64,000 nucleotides of DNA from Tretioscincus oriximinensis (taxonomy: Eukaryota > Chordata > Lepidosauria > Squamata > Gymnophthalmidae): NCBI GenBank assembly GCA_022410635.1, contig JAJVDF010000207.1:1053916-1117915 (forward strand), read 5' to 3'. A program made the translations under genes and the position numbers. The notes under the pieces were generated by a model, which did no database searches, had not been told where the DNA came from, and worked only from the letters and a program-made list of their open reading frames with translations. Of the stretch, positions 21,346-34,394 are shown piece after piece. Each line of letters starts with the position of its first letter. Position 1 is the first letter of the stretch.

Positions 21346-24300
21346 CTGGAAGACAGAAAAAGTCAACAGTTCAGTCCCCAAGCCAGACTAAGAACCAGTA
21401 TAACATTTGGCAAACCAAGAAAGCAATTTATTTCAAAACATAAACCACGGAAAATTTCAGGAAGCCCAGATCGTACAGAAAGATACTGAAAACACAAATC
21501 CATTGTAAATGACCTAGATACAGAGTGGGAGAGATTTAATGTATTTACATTATTAAAGGCAACCAGCCCAGTTAGATCTAAGAAAAACTTGATTAAATTC
21601 ATGGAGGCAAGGTGTAGTAAGAAAAAGATGAACTGGGTTTTTATACCCTGCTTTTCTCACCCAAAGGGACTCAAAGCGGCTTACAAGCTATTTTTCACCT
21701 GAAGGCTTATATTCTATCTTCCTCACCACACTAGTCCCCATTCATCTAGTCGCAATGTCTTGNAATTCTTGCTTTCAAATAGCTTGGCCAGAACTGAGGC
21801 CAGTGGAGTGCGCTCACCCCTCTCTACGGCCAANATAGGACTATCTCTTAACCCTTTGTGTCTCTGCAACTAAAGAAAGCAAGGTGNAATTTGTCATTCG
21901 GTGCAGACAAAGATCATGCAGACCACAGGATTATGCTAAGAGTGAAACTACTTGTGGAACTATGAAGACTAACAAGAAACTAAGAATCTCTACAAAACTT
22001 TGTAGACGGTCAAAACAAAGGTAGGCAGCATGAGCTTTCATAGACGCATCTGTTTTTTTGCATGCTCAGAACGTTTGCTTATGAAAACTCATGCCGTCTA
22101 CCTTTTTCTTATTAGTCTCTAAAGTGCTACGAAACCCCCTTGCCCAATTTTATGGCTTCAAGCTAACACAACTATTTCTTAGACTATTAACAGCAAGTTG
22201 TCTTAAGGCAAAAAAATAAAAATTCAGTCTTATCCAGTGAGCTCTACACCCTCCCAAGAGGCAAAAAGTCTAAATTAANCAGGAAAATACTTACTAGAAA
22301 AGATTGTTTCCAACACAGGAAACCCCATTCTGTGTGAGTGAGTCTACTATTGAAAACAAGGGAACCTCATGTGCAAAGAAATACACTTATCTCTGCCAGT
22401 AATTGATTCAAAGGCTTTGTTTTCAGAAGTCAAAAATCATTAAGTACACAAAATGGTACGAGCATATTGACGGTTGTTCAACAGTGCCAAATACACGAAG
22501 AAAAACTGCTTTTAATTTAGCCCTAAACGTTGTTCCAAGAAATCCTGAATCCCAATCAGGAAGAGATCTGNGCCCCTTCTACACTGACCTGTTTCCCAGA
22601 ATTGGAGTTTACTCCCCAAGAATAAGGCTCAGAGTCAGAGACACCTTTGCNGGAGCTTCAAAGTTATTCAGTCCACAGGATAAACTTACTGTATATGCTC
22701 GAGTATAAACCGACCCTAATATAACATAAGGCATCNAATTTTACCACAAAAAANCTAGGAAAACTTATTGATTTGAGTATAAGCCTAAGGTTGGACCTCA
22801 GAATTGGAGTCTACCATTTGCATGTTAGTGTGGATNTTAGCAGGCCCTTGGGGCTGCCATAGTCTACACTGGCATATGTGGATGGCCGAGATCTATACTG
22901 AGACACGGCTCAAAATAAGGGTCAGGACTTTAGTTGACTCGTATATAAGCCGAGGGGGTCTTTTTCATCATAAAAAATGTGCTGAAAAGTCAGCTTATAC
23001 TCAAGGATATACAGTACTCAAATCTTTTGTATCTGGTTCATTTAAAAGCATCAAACAGGACTTGGAGACCCAGTTTAGAGGGCAAAGGCATCAACCAAAC
23101 GTCATGTCAAGAAAAGACNCAAGTCATATTTGAATGACCCCAGATCAGCCTTCAAAATAAGGACTTCTTTATCTTTCCACCAGTAAAAGGAAATTTGGAA
23201 GAGCTTTTTAACTGAGGCACCAACCCACGCAGACCTGTGTGAGAATCTCATACATTTTGTGCCAAATTATTCATCCTCATACAAAGTACGGGTCATCACA
23301 CAGCAAGGTACAGGGGGGCTGCCAGGATTGGTAGTGACATCATTGTGATGTCACTTCCTCCCCCCTGCTTCCAGAAAAGGCACCCAGAGGATGGAAGGCA
23401 GCTTGTTATTGTTTACACCTTGAACCCCGCCTGTACGATATGCATAGATGAGCATCACGTGTGAGCAGATCACTGTGGACCTGAGATCTCAACAGGGACC
23501 AGTTGTCTGTTTGCACCCAAAGAACTCCAGTGTGCTTAAGCCAGATTCAAGGGCAAAGATCCTGGAGAGAAACCAATTAGCCTCCATGACGTCAAAGCAT
23601 AACAGGCTCATGAATCCNAGCCAAACCCCACATCCTTTTTCTTCCTAAAATAGCTGCCACTTTTCAGCCACGATAGATCATCGCTCTTTCACACACACAA
23701 ATACATATCGATCTTTGCAGCTTTTTATGCCAGTATCNTCTTCCCAGTGCCTTTCCACAACTNAAGGGTTTTTCTAACATTAGCTGACTAGCTATTCCCC
23801 AACTCCGGGCACTGCAACCTGCTTTCCTTAGCAGCTCTGCTGGCCTGTAAAAAAAAAAGCATTTATTTGCTTGGTGTCCTCAGGGTGACCTTCCTGTCCT
23901 AACGCAAAGGGCTGCCCAGGCCCCACCAAGCTCCCTCTCCACTGACTGGTTCTGTAAACGGAAAATATGACTCAACCTCCGACTGGCGTTGACCAGGCAT
24001 TCGAGCTCAGCACCTGTGCTTGCCAGGCTAACGTCTTGACTTCGCATTGCTTAACCCTCTGGTTGCCAAACGCAGAGCGCATGACTCCGGCCCTGTGCAA
24101 TCCAGTTTCCAAATAAGCAGGATCAAGGGCAAAGTGCCACCTCAGCAAAGAGGGAGACAGGCAAAGATATCACCGTTTCTCTTTAAGGAAAAGCAGTTGC
24201 TGTTTATTCTGAACTAGGCTGCGGAGCCCGTTGTGAAAAAAAAAAATACAACGGGCTCTAGAAACCCACTTTGCCACCCAGCTTGTTCAATACTCTGCCG

Positions 24301-27300
24301 GCCACTTGCAGCCCCACCAGCCCGGGTGGCGGTACTGTGTGTGATTTGGGTGACCAACAGGCCAACTCAACTGCTCCACCTTCAACAGCCTCCTCCTGTA
24401 GGCTCTGAATTTATGATGAGCCACCTGCCACCAATCTTATTTCATTATTTAAAGTTTATTATTTCAACTGAAATGCCTAAACAAAATTGGTACAGAGAAA
24501 AACTATTTTCTCCTTCACATAACATTAGGACCAGNGGGCATTCCTTGAAACTCACNGGCAGCAGAGTGAGGACAGACAAGGGAAAGTAGTTTTTTACCCA
24601 GAGGATCATCATCCTTTGGAATTTACCTCCAGGTGGTGGCACCAGCAACCTGGATAGCTTTAAGACAGGATTAGACAAGATCATGGNAGCCAAGGGTATA
24701 AACGGCTACTAGGATGAATGTCTTGATACTGCCTCCGAGATGGAGCAACAGGCAGGATTCCTGAAATGCCTTTTACAGGGTGTCAAGAACAATTGAAGAT
24801 TTTGCCTTTTTCTATNCCAGACTGCCCAGGTGCAGTTGGTGGGCCACTATGTGAGACAGAAGGCTGGACTAGATGGGCTCTGGGCCAATTCAGCAGGGCT
24901 CCTCTTATGTTCTTATGTTCTCATGGTATAACACCAACATCCTTTTGTCTTCATTCGAATCCACACTATACATAATTTACTACAACCGAAAAGAAACAAT
25001 AATCTCCATACCAATATTCCCAACCCCCCTTAACCCCTTTGTACATTTATTTAGCCAAACATTGGCAACAGCAAAGTTAGATCTCGAAACAATTCTGCCT
25101 TTAACGCAATATCCACTGAGCATGACATTAATTTACCCCATTGAGTTGTTGCATTTATGAAGGGTTTTCCTCTCCTTGTCCCCATATATCCCCATATATC
25201 TATTCTTTACCTGCCACCAATGCAATATTTGTTGAACATAAAAACTTCTGTTTGGCTGAAGCAAAAAGTCCCCAAGCTAGACTACATCCAGTGTAAGCAG
25301 CCTTTAGCCCACGGAAACAGCTGTCCAGAACTGCCACATATAACAGGGAGTACAACACATAACAAATGAATTTTCTCCACCCTCAGGTAATAAAACGCAG
25401 CAGTGAAAAATCCAACTATTGATAGAAAATTACTCCCTACTTTATCTGCTGCTTGCAATGGAGTTCCTCAGGATTTCAGCTTATTCCAGTGCTCTGGCTG
25501 AGTCCATTCAGGGTTTTTACAGTCCAATTCGATGTCTTGATTAGGATTTTGCACACTGCAAATATAATCCATAAAGTACCAACCAAAGATAGGGACCTAG
25601 TCCCCCATGCAAGTTAGGGGAAACCCTAGGAAAAGCTTAGGTGGCATTTGTTTGGACAATAGCCATTGGGCAAGCCACTGGGACCCCAGGAAAAAATCAC
25701 ACACATTATGTTTTTACCAAGGGCACCAAGATCAAACCATGCAGTCCAAAGCTACACAAGATAGGAGGCAACTCTTTCATTTCTCCTCCTTTTCACCCTG
25801 TGTAGGATGCTGATAATCCCATCGGTGATGTTATGTGGCCTATGATTTGAACTGGGCACTCCGCATGCAATACTCTAGCATTTCATGATATGCTGGCATA
25901 ACCTGAGCCTTAGGGAGATCTTAAGCCCATCCATCAGCTTCAGCTGAAAGCCAAACTGTGCTCCTACCTGGGTGAAGAAAGCCGGGTCCCGGGGACCTAT
26001 GCTTTAACACAGCGATTCCTAAACTTTTTTGAACTGCCGCCCCCTTACCTCTCAAGCCACATCCCTAGTGCCCCCACAACATTCACCTCAATTGTATAAA
26101 AAAATTCTTACCGCCCCCCTCAGTGTCTTCAGCACCCATAGGGGGGCAGTACCACCCACTTTGGGAATCGCTGCTTTAGCAAAACACAACGTGACTACCA
26201 TAGAGCATTAGGCACAGGCTGAGTTTTTTAATACTTCAAAATGCAGTGACCCACTTTTCAGATCAGGTCACAACGCCCTTCGTGATGCAACACCTATCTT
26301 AGCAGAACTATTGGTTTCTGAACCCTTGAAAATGCTGTTTTTGTTTTTAATCTTTAGAGGCTTACGCAACTGGGGTTCTTAAATTGGTCTGGAATGTATC
26401 TTCCCATACCAGCCAACAGGATCATTAGAGAGCAGCAGGAATAGCTAAGCATGCCTCCCTCCTTTATGAAAAGCTCTGGACTGATGGGCATGCCTGATAT
26501 TTTCACAGCCCTTGAGTTAAACCTCATTTGGAACCTCACGGGNACAGCGGACGTTGACATCCCTTCCCTGACAAAGAAATAAGAGGAGGCATAGCTATAC
26601 TGCAGGGCTCTCACAATGGTGTAGTCCCAAACGGATGAGTATTTCAAGGGTGTGAAATATCAAAAGGCAGACAGGCAGTCAAGGGAGGGTGAATGGGAGG
26701 GCGAATGCAGGACCGGGAAGAAGAGGAGGGATAAACAGTTTTTACTGGCTGCTTTTTTCAATCTAAAGAGAATCAAAGCAGCTTAAATAACTGTCTATTC
26801 TTCTTCTCACAACAGGCACCTTGGGAAGTAGGTGGTGCTGAGAGAGCTCTAAAGAACTGGAGCTCAAGGTTACCCAGCTGGAGTGTATAATCAAATCGGG
26901 AGACTACCAAATAAGAGCACAATCTCCCACCCTTGTTAGACTGCGAACAGCATGTTTAAACCCTTCAATTTTGCTTTGATAACGCCGGGATCAAAGGAAA
27001 AAACCCTCCCTTGACATGATGAGCAGGGAGAGGAGGGGCTATTTTGCTGTTCACGGNACTTTTCAAAACCAGAATTGAGGTTTTGATTTGTACCGTACCA
27101 AGTATGTGAGGCCTGACAGACACCAGCACAGAAGGCACCGGAAAAATAATTGTGGTGCAGAATTTGATGGTTGTCCTGGGGATTACAACCTCTCATTGCA
27201 CCCCTGACAAAAAGTAAGAGATTACACGCCTCCACGAATGCAAGGAGGCCCTTCAGGCTTTCGGTCCTTCATCAAATGACCACTAGGGGTGCCACCCTTA

Positions 27301-30300
27301 AAACTATAAATAATTCATCCTCATTTCCTAGCTCGTCATTCAAGAGACACCACGAACCCTTTATTTAGGGTCCCTGTCCAGAAGGTACTTCATGTAAGTA
27401 CCAATGTTCCTCTCTTAGTCAGGGACCAGCAGAATTCACTCTAGGGATGTACCAAAGTTATCCCTATAGGGAGAGACCCAGAATCCAAAATCAACACACA
27501 TGCACATGCACACCAATTATCCACCTTACCATATCACACCACCACTCCCTGCCAATTCCGTCAGTGTGGATCTCAGGAGCAAACATTGAAAAGGGAAGCC
27601 CATATCACTATTCCAGGAAAAACTAGAGCCGATTTTTGTGGAACAGAATTACTGCAGAGTTTCACCTCTATATCCCAAGGCAATGTTGGATTTGTGACAG
27701 ACGTGTGTGACAATCCCAATATAGCCCTCAGACAATCCCACATTTTATGCCCCACCAGGTTGATATCTAAAACCAGGAATATCAAGTTCATCTGGTAGCC
27801 CACTGTTTCCACCTGAGCCCCCTTTTGCTTCTTAAAAAGCTAGGAGAAAACAGAGCGACGTATTAAACCCTGATTCATTTGCGACCTATTGCAAGAGAGA
27901 TGTGATCATCTACATGCCAGGTGGCATTTCTTTCAGGGCCTTCTGGAATTGCTGGTGCTTTGAAACTTGCTTTGTGAGTTGGTCATAAAATGGTTTTGTA
28001 TACAAACTATACACTGTGATTAGGTGTAAACACGCTCCATGATATTTTCTGCCCAATCACAACAAAGGTGTATATGACAGGCATGCAGAACACAGAAAGG
28101 CTAGAATATAGCCTTTTCACTCCTACAGCAATGCTTCCATGGAGCAGGAATTATTGTGGTAACTTTATTGTAAGATGAGGCTCAGTGTAGAAGTTAAGAA
28201 CAATGGCTTTTCAACAGAGAGGTCGGCGTTTGAGGCCGATGTGTCTGCTGTGGAGAGGGGTGAACGCCCTCTACTGGTCTTAGCTCCAGCCAACATAGCT
28301 GTTAGAAAGTAAGCAATTGCAAGTAGATTAATAGGCACCATCACAATGTGATGGGGAAGATAGATAGCTTGAAAGCCACTTCGAAACCCTTTGGATGAGA
28401 AAAGCAGAATATAAAAACCCTGTTCTTCTTATGGTAAGTTTAAATATTGTTTGGGGAAATCATTAGCAGTGGAGAACCTCCTTTCTTGCCAACTACTTGG
28501 ACTATTCTCCACTCAAAGTGCAAATCAGGCCTAGACCAGGAAGGAATTGGTGGATCCACAATATATGTTGTGTAAAGGGAGCAAGCCTCTGGGTAGTCAG
28601 ATGGTTTTCCTCAAAGACCACGGAACAAAGGGATTTCCTCATCCTCGTCACGTCTAGATCAAAAGCTGAAGGGCTGGAAAAGTCTCCACTGCCTCTGATC
28701 NGGCAAAGGACGATGGAGTCATTTCAAAGTCATGCACAGATTCCAGCTCTCAAGGGTGAAATTACTGTTTATGTCGAAAGCAGAACTCCCACAAAGCTCA
28801 AAGGGGCTGGGATTTTCACAGGCCTGCTTGCATGTGGGCCAACTATGTTTCCAAAGGGTGAAGAGGCTGCACACAATCAGCCAAACACTTTCGCAGCCTC
28901 CTGAGGGGAAGAACGTCTAGCAGGCGTTCTTGTCCTCTCTTTCCCAAACACAGGATTCGACTTCCAAGAGCTAATAAGTGATGGGANCATTGTACACACC
29001 TCCCAGTGGCACATAGTTAAACCCTAATCAAAAGTTGAGCTGTGTTTACAATCCCTAATGAGCCACTTCAAACCAGGCCCAGGCCGTTGCCATAAAAGAC
29101 CTTAAAGAGAAACCAGGACCTGATTGGCCTTTGCCTGGTCTTCAGGACATTCCAGGGTAGCGAACGGCCTGGGCCAGCTCAGAACGGCAGGAAAACAGCA
29201 GGCTGTCCAGACCACTTGCTTATCCCGTGTGAATCAAAGCCAGGAATGTGCCTGCATGATGCTGAGCGTGGATTATATTTTGGGGTGGCTTTGTTCGTCA
29301 GGTCAACCTTGCTTCTCAAAGGGTGAATCTGCCCTTAGCCATCCACATACTAGTGTAGACGATGCTACTGAGCCCACTGCAAGGTAACCTATAATGCCTG
29401 ACACATCTTGGGCCCCAAATATCTAAAGGAACACCCTTGGGTATCCCATACCCTTGGGTAGCTATTTGTGGCCACCTAGAACAGGATACACTGCATCCAA
29501 TACAGAGCATTCTAGCAGGTGGGTGGTCAGGCTAGCAGAATGTGGCAGAGGAAGGCCCAAGAGTTTAGAGCTCTTATTCTGGCACTAGGTAGCCTGTTGC
29601 ATTATGGTATTGCAATAGCCTCTAGCTCCTCCTCCCCCTTGCTCCCATCCATACTTCCATCCACTTCCTCTCTCCTCCCATCACCCTTTCACTTGCTGCT
29701 TCTTTGTTTCGTTCTTTATTTCTTTGTTTCCTTTCTTCCTTCCTTCATTTTTTTCTTCTTTATCTTCCTTTCATCTTTCATCCATTTCTTCCATTGTTCC
29801 TCCTTTCCCTCCTAATACTGATCCCTGGGGTATTCCACTTTTCACAGCTTTCCACCCAGAGAACGGTCCATTTATTACTTCCTTCTGTTTTCTGTCTTTC
29901 AGCCAGTTTCCATCCCAGGACTCTGGTCTCCAGATGCTGCCAAAATTGCGAGCCCTGTCATTGTTCATTACGATATATCTTGGAAGAGGGAACTGCCCCC
30001 TGCACACTAATACCAAAGCCTGACTGACTGTTATCCTACTAGACGCCTACCTGACCGAAAATGCCACACATTGCCCAGCACAGGCCACAGACCAGTTCGG
30101 CAGGTGCTCCTATTTGAGCCAATTAGCCACCTAATCCTTAGCACACTCAAGTGAAAAATATTCAGGATGTAAAGGAATTCTGTTCCACTTCTTCTGGCAC
30201 AACTCCCTCAACTCTGAAGAGTTTGGTCCAGTCACCTCAGTTTCCATAAACTTCCTGGCATCCTTGCATGGGTAGGAACGAAAGGAAACGCTGGGCACAG

Positions 30301-33300
30301 CGAATAAAACGCACAGGATATATATAACGGTGGTTCTTGAGGTATTGAACCTACGTGCATTCAACGAACCCTCTGTAANTGGGAAAATACCTAGAATCAA
30401 AACCTAGATATATGTTATTAAGGGCACAAAATGAACCATGTTGTGCCAAAACCCTTAGACTGACTCACTGGGGTTCTAGACACATCACACATGAATGATC
30501 TTACAGGGCAGTTCCAATAAACGGCAATGGATGGTCATAAGTAAAAAGAACAGCCCATGTGCCTGGGACTGCACACGTGCACAATCACACACACGCACAG
30601 TCTCTTCGCCATTCTTACCAAGAATAGGGCATGCTCTTTTCAAATCCAGCCATAGTTCCCAGACTACTAAGAGCAAAACAGATCGAATGGTCCCCCACCT
30701 AGCAGCATCTAGATCCAGCCAAGGTATTCAGAGGAACTCTGGACTCCGAAAGCTATCAGGCTTTCAGCCACATGTTATACAACAACGGTTGTGCTTGCCT
30801 ACTTTTGTGGTTNGAGGGGAATAACTAAACGCTATTGAGCACACATTCCTGAGTACAGTAGCTCTTGGATCAGAGTCAGTGCAATGTAACATAACTAATG
30901 TAGCACAGTTATGAGGAAGCTGGGATTTGAACCAGGAAATCCTTGGTCCTTCTCTCTAAGCAAAGAAGCCTTTGATATGCTCTCCTTAGAACCTAAGAGG
31001 TGCCCTGCTGAATGGGGCCCCAGCCCACCTAGACCAGCATTCATAATACCCAACCAATTGCACATTGACAGTGACAAGAAGGCGGCAACATCCACATGAC
31101 TCCCTACAAACGGTACTTCAGGGATACAGACTGTTGGTCCATCTTGGCGGCAATATCAGTAAGTCCATCCTAGTAGCTGTTTATACCTTTGGCATCCATG
31201 AATTTGTCTAATCNTGTCTTAAAGCTATCCAGGTTGCTAGCTACCATCACTCTAATGGAAGTAAATTCCACAGTCCAATAATCCTTCTGAGTTAAAAAAT
31301 ACTTTCCCTCGTCTGCCTCTAATTCTTTTGCCCATCAGCTTAAGGTGACCCCCTTGTCCTAGTATTGTGTGATAGAATTTTTTTTTCTATATTCACTTTA
31401 TCCACCCCATGCATGATTTTACACACTTCAGTCCAATCACTTCTTAAATGCCGCCTTTCGAGGCTGAAGAGGCCTAGATACCGCTGTCTGATTTCATAAG
31501 AATTTATCTATGCTCCAGGGTGCATACATAAGGACAAACTTCTACAAACGCTACACATAAATGCTAAGGACGGATGCAAAACATTCCGGCCCTTTTCACA
31601 CTGAGTCTTATTCTGGGCTATAGTTTGGAATAGGGTCATGCCAACTGCATGCTAGTGTATATTATACTGGAACATGGATGACCAAGCCTTGACCTGTGAT
31701 GTAACTCAGAATAAGAGTCAATGCAGGAACAGTATATACCTGCAAGAACAAAAGAACCCCTGAAACCACAGAGAAATCGTGACCCATGACCAGTTTCTCC
31801 TAAATAAGCATTTGCTGGTTTTCATTCTATCAGTGCCAATACAGCTTGTCATTATGAAAATGACATTATCAATTGGCATTGGTTACTGGTTGGTACAGTG
31901 GTACAGCGGTTAAGAGTCCTGGTGTTTCAGCAGAGGCATGGAGTTCAAAACCCTGCTTCGGCTATGGAGGGGGGTGAGCGCCCTCAATGGGCTCAGCTCT
32001 AGCCAACCCAGCTATTTGAAAGCAAGATATTGCCATTAGATACACGGGGACCTTCACGTCATGGTGGGGGAGACAAATGTAAACTTTGGCTCCCGTTGAG
32101 TGAGAAAAGCAGGTTATAAAAACCCAGTTCTTCTTCTTCTACTGTGAGAGACGTACGAGGAGGACAAATCTTCTTACTGCCAGCTGTATACAACACAACC
32201 ACACACATAAGCAGCTCACAGGTCAACACAACCAACTAACTTTAGCGCCTCATCAACTTCCGATGCCTCAGTCCGGCCACAACCCCCCACGCTTTCGACA
32301 CCAGACACCCCTCAACCCTTCCTTACCTTTCTTCACTAGAAAATACAAATTTCCTGAGTTTGAGGTCTCCCAGCACGATGGCCGACTGGTGGCAATGGGC
32401 TACCGCAGAAACGATTTGCTTAAAGAGCCGGGCCGCTTCTTGCTCNGGCAGACGTTTACAGCTCCTGACGTAGGAATGCATATCCCCATAGTCCTTATCG
32501 AAGAAGACGTAGGCTTTGGTTTCCCCAAGAATCACCTCCACAATCCCCGTGATGTTCCTGTGGGACGGCAACTGGATGTAAGGCCGGATTTTGTTCTGGT
32601 AGTGTTTGAGGGGGAAGACCTAGAAAGCAGAACGAAAAGCAAAGAGAACATAATGATTACCCAATTATACTGGNGAAAAGATACAGCAGCAACGGCTCAA
32701 TACCGTAAGATATTCCAAGACTGAATTGGATCCCACATTCTGATTCTCAAAGCATTCTGATTAGAGCCAGTTTGGTGTAGTGGTTAGAGTGTTGGACTTG
32801 TACCTGGTAGTCTCCCGGTTCGATTCCCCACTCCTCCACGAAAGCCAGCTGGGTGACCTTGGGCCAGTCACAGTTCTTTAGAACTCTCTCAGCCCCACCT
32901 ACTCCACAGGGTGTCTGTTGTGGAGAAAGCAGCAAAAGCTATATATGCCACCCTATGGTTGGCCGCCCTGAGACCTTTGGGTAAAGGGCGGGATACATAT
33001 ACAAATAAATAAATAAAGTGGCCCACCAATTGCACCTGGGAAAGGAGAAAAAGATAAAACTTCCACCTGTTCTCAACACCCTGAAAATGGCATTTCAGGA
33101 ATCCTGCCTGTTGCTCCANCCCGGAGGCTGTATCAACAGATCCATCCTAGTAGCTATTTATACGTTTGGTGTCCATGAACTTGTCTGAACTTGTCTAACC
33201 GTGTCTTAAAAGCTACCACCTCTTCTGGAACTAAATTCCATAGACCAATGACCCCCCCTGAGCAAAGTAAACACTTTCCTTCGTCCGTCCTAACTCTCCT

Positions 33301-34362
33301 GCCCATGATCCTCCCAGTCCTTCCCAGTGACAGAGAAAATGTGTTTTTCTTCATTCTCCTTATCTATACCATGAATGCTTTTGTCCATCTGCAAGGCTGA
33401 AGAGAGCTAGACGTTGCAGCCTGATTTCATAAGGGATTATTCAAATCCCAACTATGGAAAGATCATTTACATTAGCCAGTTCTCCTACCAGCCTTACGTG
33501 ACATATCCCACAAAAATTGGAAAATGGCGTAGGTTTAACTGCATGAACTATAAGCATCTCTGCACGGAACCAGATATTACTTCTGCAGCATGAAAGGGAC
33601 CTGCCACGGAGCTGAGAGGAAAGAAGAGTGCAAAGAGTGGAGAATGAAAAAAGAAATAAAATACGCTCCGGGACAGTTTTGGAGACCTCTGTGCATGCAG
33701 AAGAGCCCAAGTTTCTTCACCACTGGGAAATGGAAAAACCTCTATAAACATATAAGCCTATAGGGGCTACTAGTGGCCCGTCGTATCTTAGGCCCTGTCC
33801 CCACTGAGCCTTATTCTGGGTTATATCTTGGTACAGAGCTTGGTCATCCACATGCCAGTGTAGGCTAGTGTAGCCTACACTAGCATGTAGATGGCACATT
33901 TCTATTCGGAGATATAGCCAAGAAGAAGGATCAGTGGGGACGGGNCCTTAGTGAATTTATCAGCCCCTACTAGCCAATGACCAAAAAACACAGCAAGGGT
34001 GAAAGTTCACCCACTATCAGAATTCACACTACAGTGAAACCCTTCCCAAGGAGACTGCTATTGTTCCTAAAGAACTGGGAATTTAGAATGGAGACAAGTG
34101 ATTTAAAGGAAGCTCATCCCCAAATCAAACAACAGCTTGAAAAAAACGGGAGGAAATCCCAAAGCTGTTTTTTAAAAAGCAGGAAAAGCTTGATCTTTGC
34201 CCTGCTGCCAGGCTTCCGGCAGGAAAGTGTTTCATAGATGTAAAATCATCCTGGTTTTATTGTCCCTGCATAACTATCACACGGTTCCTCTTTACCATCA
34301 GTGCAGAATTATCTGCCAGTTCCTTTCCAAATGCAGCTTTCCCTCTTTTATACCTTCTCCTT

Positions 34363-34394
<32 letters not shown>

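Larger units (their letters stand above)
21346..32326 (-). other. TRIB1: TRIB1 intron 2
   Basis: This 10981-bp phase-2 intron has GT at 32326 and AG at 21346. It contains SINEs at 21.6, 26.7, 28.2 and 31.9 kb, a foldback element at 21.95-22.18 kb, a TIR element at 22.69-23.02 kb, CR1 ends at 24.5 and 31.0 kb, a hAT MITE at 26.01 kb and a composite RT-polypurine repeat at 29.6 kb. No further exon is evident. The rest (for example 25.0-26.0, 27.0-28.1 and 28.4-29.5 kb) is unassigned non-coding sequence. Confidence 0.9.

Noticed and set aside
24940..25160. Possible nuclear mitochondrial insertion, from its C/A-rich look
   Set aside because: I could not find a recognisable mitochondrial gene reading in any frame.
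29585..29970. Possible functional reverse transcriptase gene because of the [10 protein letters not shown] motif
   Set aside because: Only about 60 RT residues remain, cut off by a polypurine tract; it is a repeat fragment.
32762..33017. True tRNA genes suggested by box A and box B-like sequences here and at 58.5 kb
   Set aside because: The promoter boxes belong to SINEs with long non-tRNA bodies and A-rich tails, and no cloverleaf is intact.
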